A DNA stretch of 22,026 nucleotides from a virus. Numbering within the stretch: the first letter of the stretch is position 1; every line of letters begins with the position of its first letter. The notes under the pieces are model-generated. The model saw nothing but the letters and a program-made list of their open reading frames with translations, was not told where the DNA came from and did no database searches. Of the stretch, positions 21,446 to 22,026 are shown one piece after another. The stretch covers positions 1 to 22,026 of the IMG/VR virus record IMGVR_UViG_3300033149_000817; one strand, given 5' to 3'. The translations under genes and the position numbers were made by a program.

Positions 21446-22026
21446 TGCCTGTATATTTTGGCGGACCCGGATACTATGGTGATCCAACGGCGGGGGCGAG
21501 TGGTAGTACACGCACTGTTGATAACACCAATCTAAGAGGACGAACCAGGCGAAAACATCGCGCTGGCATACCAACTCGCAAGAAAACCTATATCAATATC
21601 AAAGACAATGAGATCATAGGCATTAAGGACGCGTCGCTCAAACATCAAACCGAAACAAGCCGATCAGGCGAGTTTACACAAGAGATATTCGATACCTCCA
21701 CGTATGCCGATGGTGCTATAATCCTTCTGAAAAATGAGACGGGGAGCGCGACGGCGATTATCGACTGCGCGATTCGCGGCAAAGCTGTTGTGCGGCTATC
21801 CGGGGAATCGGGGTTTCTGCATGACAAGTTCTGCGACTGGGAACGGATTGCCATTGAGGGAGAGATGCCGTTTGAGATAGGCAATAATTACATAGTGACC
21901 TCTGACCAGGTAAACAAGATTGCCGACTGGTGGTGGAAGTGGTTCAAGGTTGCGCGGCATGATTACGTCATCACTCGGCCAGGGACTTGGTATCACATAG
22001 AACCAGGAGAGACTTACACGCTACAG
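21445..22026 (+). CDS. Partial downstream tail protein, open to the window edge
   Basis: ATG 21445 overlaps the previous stop (TGATG) and the frame stays open for 194 codons to the end of the window. The N-terminus MPVYFGGPGYYGDPTAGASG is glycine-rich and flexible; then come KKTYINIKDNEIIGIKDASL, a beta-rich stretch (AIILLKNETGSATAIIDCAI, RGKAVVRLSGESGF) and IVTSDQVNKIADWWWKWFKV followed by GTWYHIEPGETYTLQ. The last portion resembles the C-terminal region of gpD-like hub proteins, where helix and PG-D/E-x-Y/V segments follow one another. It may therefore be the second half of the hub that is one protein elsewhere. No stop is seen, so its length is unknown. Confidence 0.6.
   Translation, partial: MPVYFGGPGYYGDPTAGASGSTRTVDNTNLRGRTRRKHRAGIPTRKKTYINIKDNEIIGIKDASLKHQTETSRSGEFTQEIFDTSTYADGAIILLKNETGSATAIIDCAIRGKAVVRLSGESGFLHDKFCDWERIAIEGEMPFEIGNNYIVTSDQVNKIADWWWKWFKVARHDYVITRPGTWYHIEPGETYTLQ

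Noticed and set aside
1-22026. tRNA genes, CRISPR arrays, insertion sequences, attachment sites
   Set aside because: No cloverleaf-like segment, regularly spaced repeats, transposase motifs or integrase with flanking core repeat could be found by reading.

Overview
The window is a stretch of a tailed-phage or prophage genome (Caudoviricetes, siphovirus-type). It carries a HK97-type packaging and head module, a long-tail module with a tape measure and a frameshifted tail-assembly chaperone, and early recombination and replication genes. No tRNA, rRNA, CRISPR array, integrase or insertion sequence was seen. The host cannot be named from the sequence. Base composition is mid-range, Shine-Dalgarno sites of the GGAGG type are strong, and the promoters look like ordinary sigma-70 promoters, so a bacterial host is certain but its phylum is not.

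Left arm (1-2363, minus strand): a leftward early operon of small unknown genes, a small helix-turn-helix protein, a Rad52-like single-strand annealing protein candidate (62-703), and the first 21 codons of a further gene that may be a nuclease partner. A near-consensus leftward promoter (2384-2412) with three phased A-tracts behind it drives the operon. Two intergenic spots hold compact RNA hairpins.

Centre left (2515-6328, plus strand): a predicted lipoprotein with a transglutaminase-like Cys-His-Asp triad, a ribbon-helix-helix-like protein, an AT-rich HNH endonuclease, and a winged-helix replication initiator. Three tandem 22-bp iterons lie inside the initiator gene, followed by an AT-rich stretch: a lambda-like origin inside the initiator. 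Then come a small unknown protein, a small protein with an SSB-like C-terminal tip, a basic peptide and a DUF1064 nuclease. An 18-bp perfect palindrome lies just before the nuclease and packaging genes.

Packaging and head (6345-12024): small terminase, large terminase, a portal fused to a Mu F-like minor head domain, a prohead protease with an extra N-terminal domain, and a major capsid protein with its own coiled-coil scaffold region.

Inserted cassette (12024-14730): between capsid and connector lie a small zinc-ribbon ORF, a GT-B glycosyltransferase, a PAPS-type sulfotransferase and a radical SAM protein with a C-terminal SPASM/twitch-like cysteine set, all overlapping or translationally coupled. 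This is the most unusual part of the window and looks like a modification system expressed with the virion genes.

Connector and tail (14760-22026): a head-tail connector gene broken by an exact 14-bp tandem duplication, a gp10-like protein, a tail terminator candidate, the tail tube protein, the G/GT chaperone pair joined by an A AAA AAC slippery site, the tape measure, a large tail-hub protein with two probable carbohydrate-binding modules, and a partial downstream tail gene that runs off the window.
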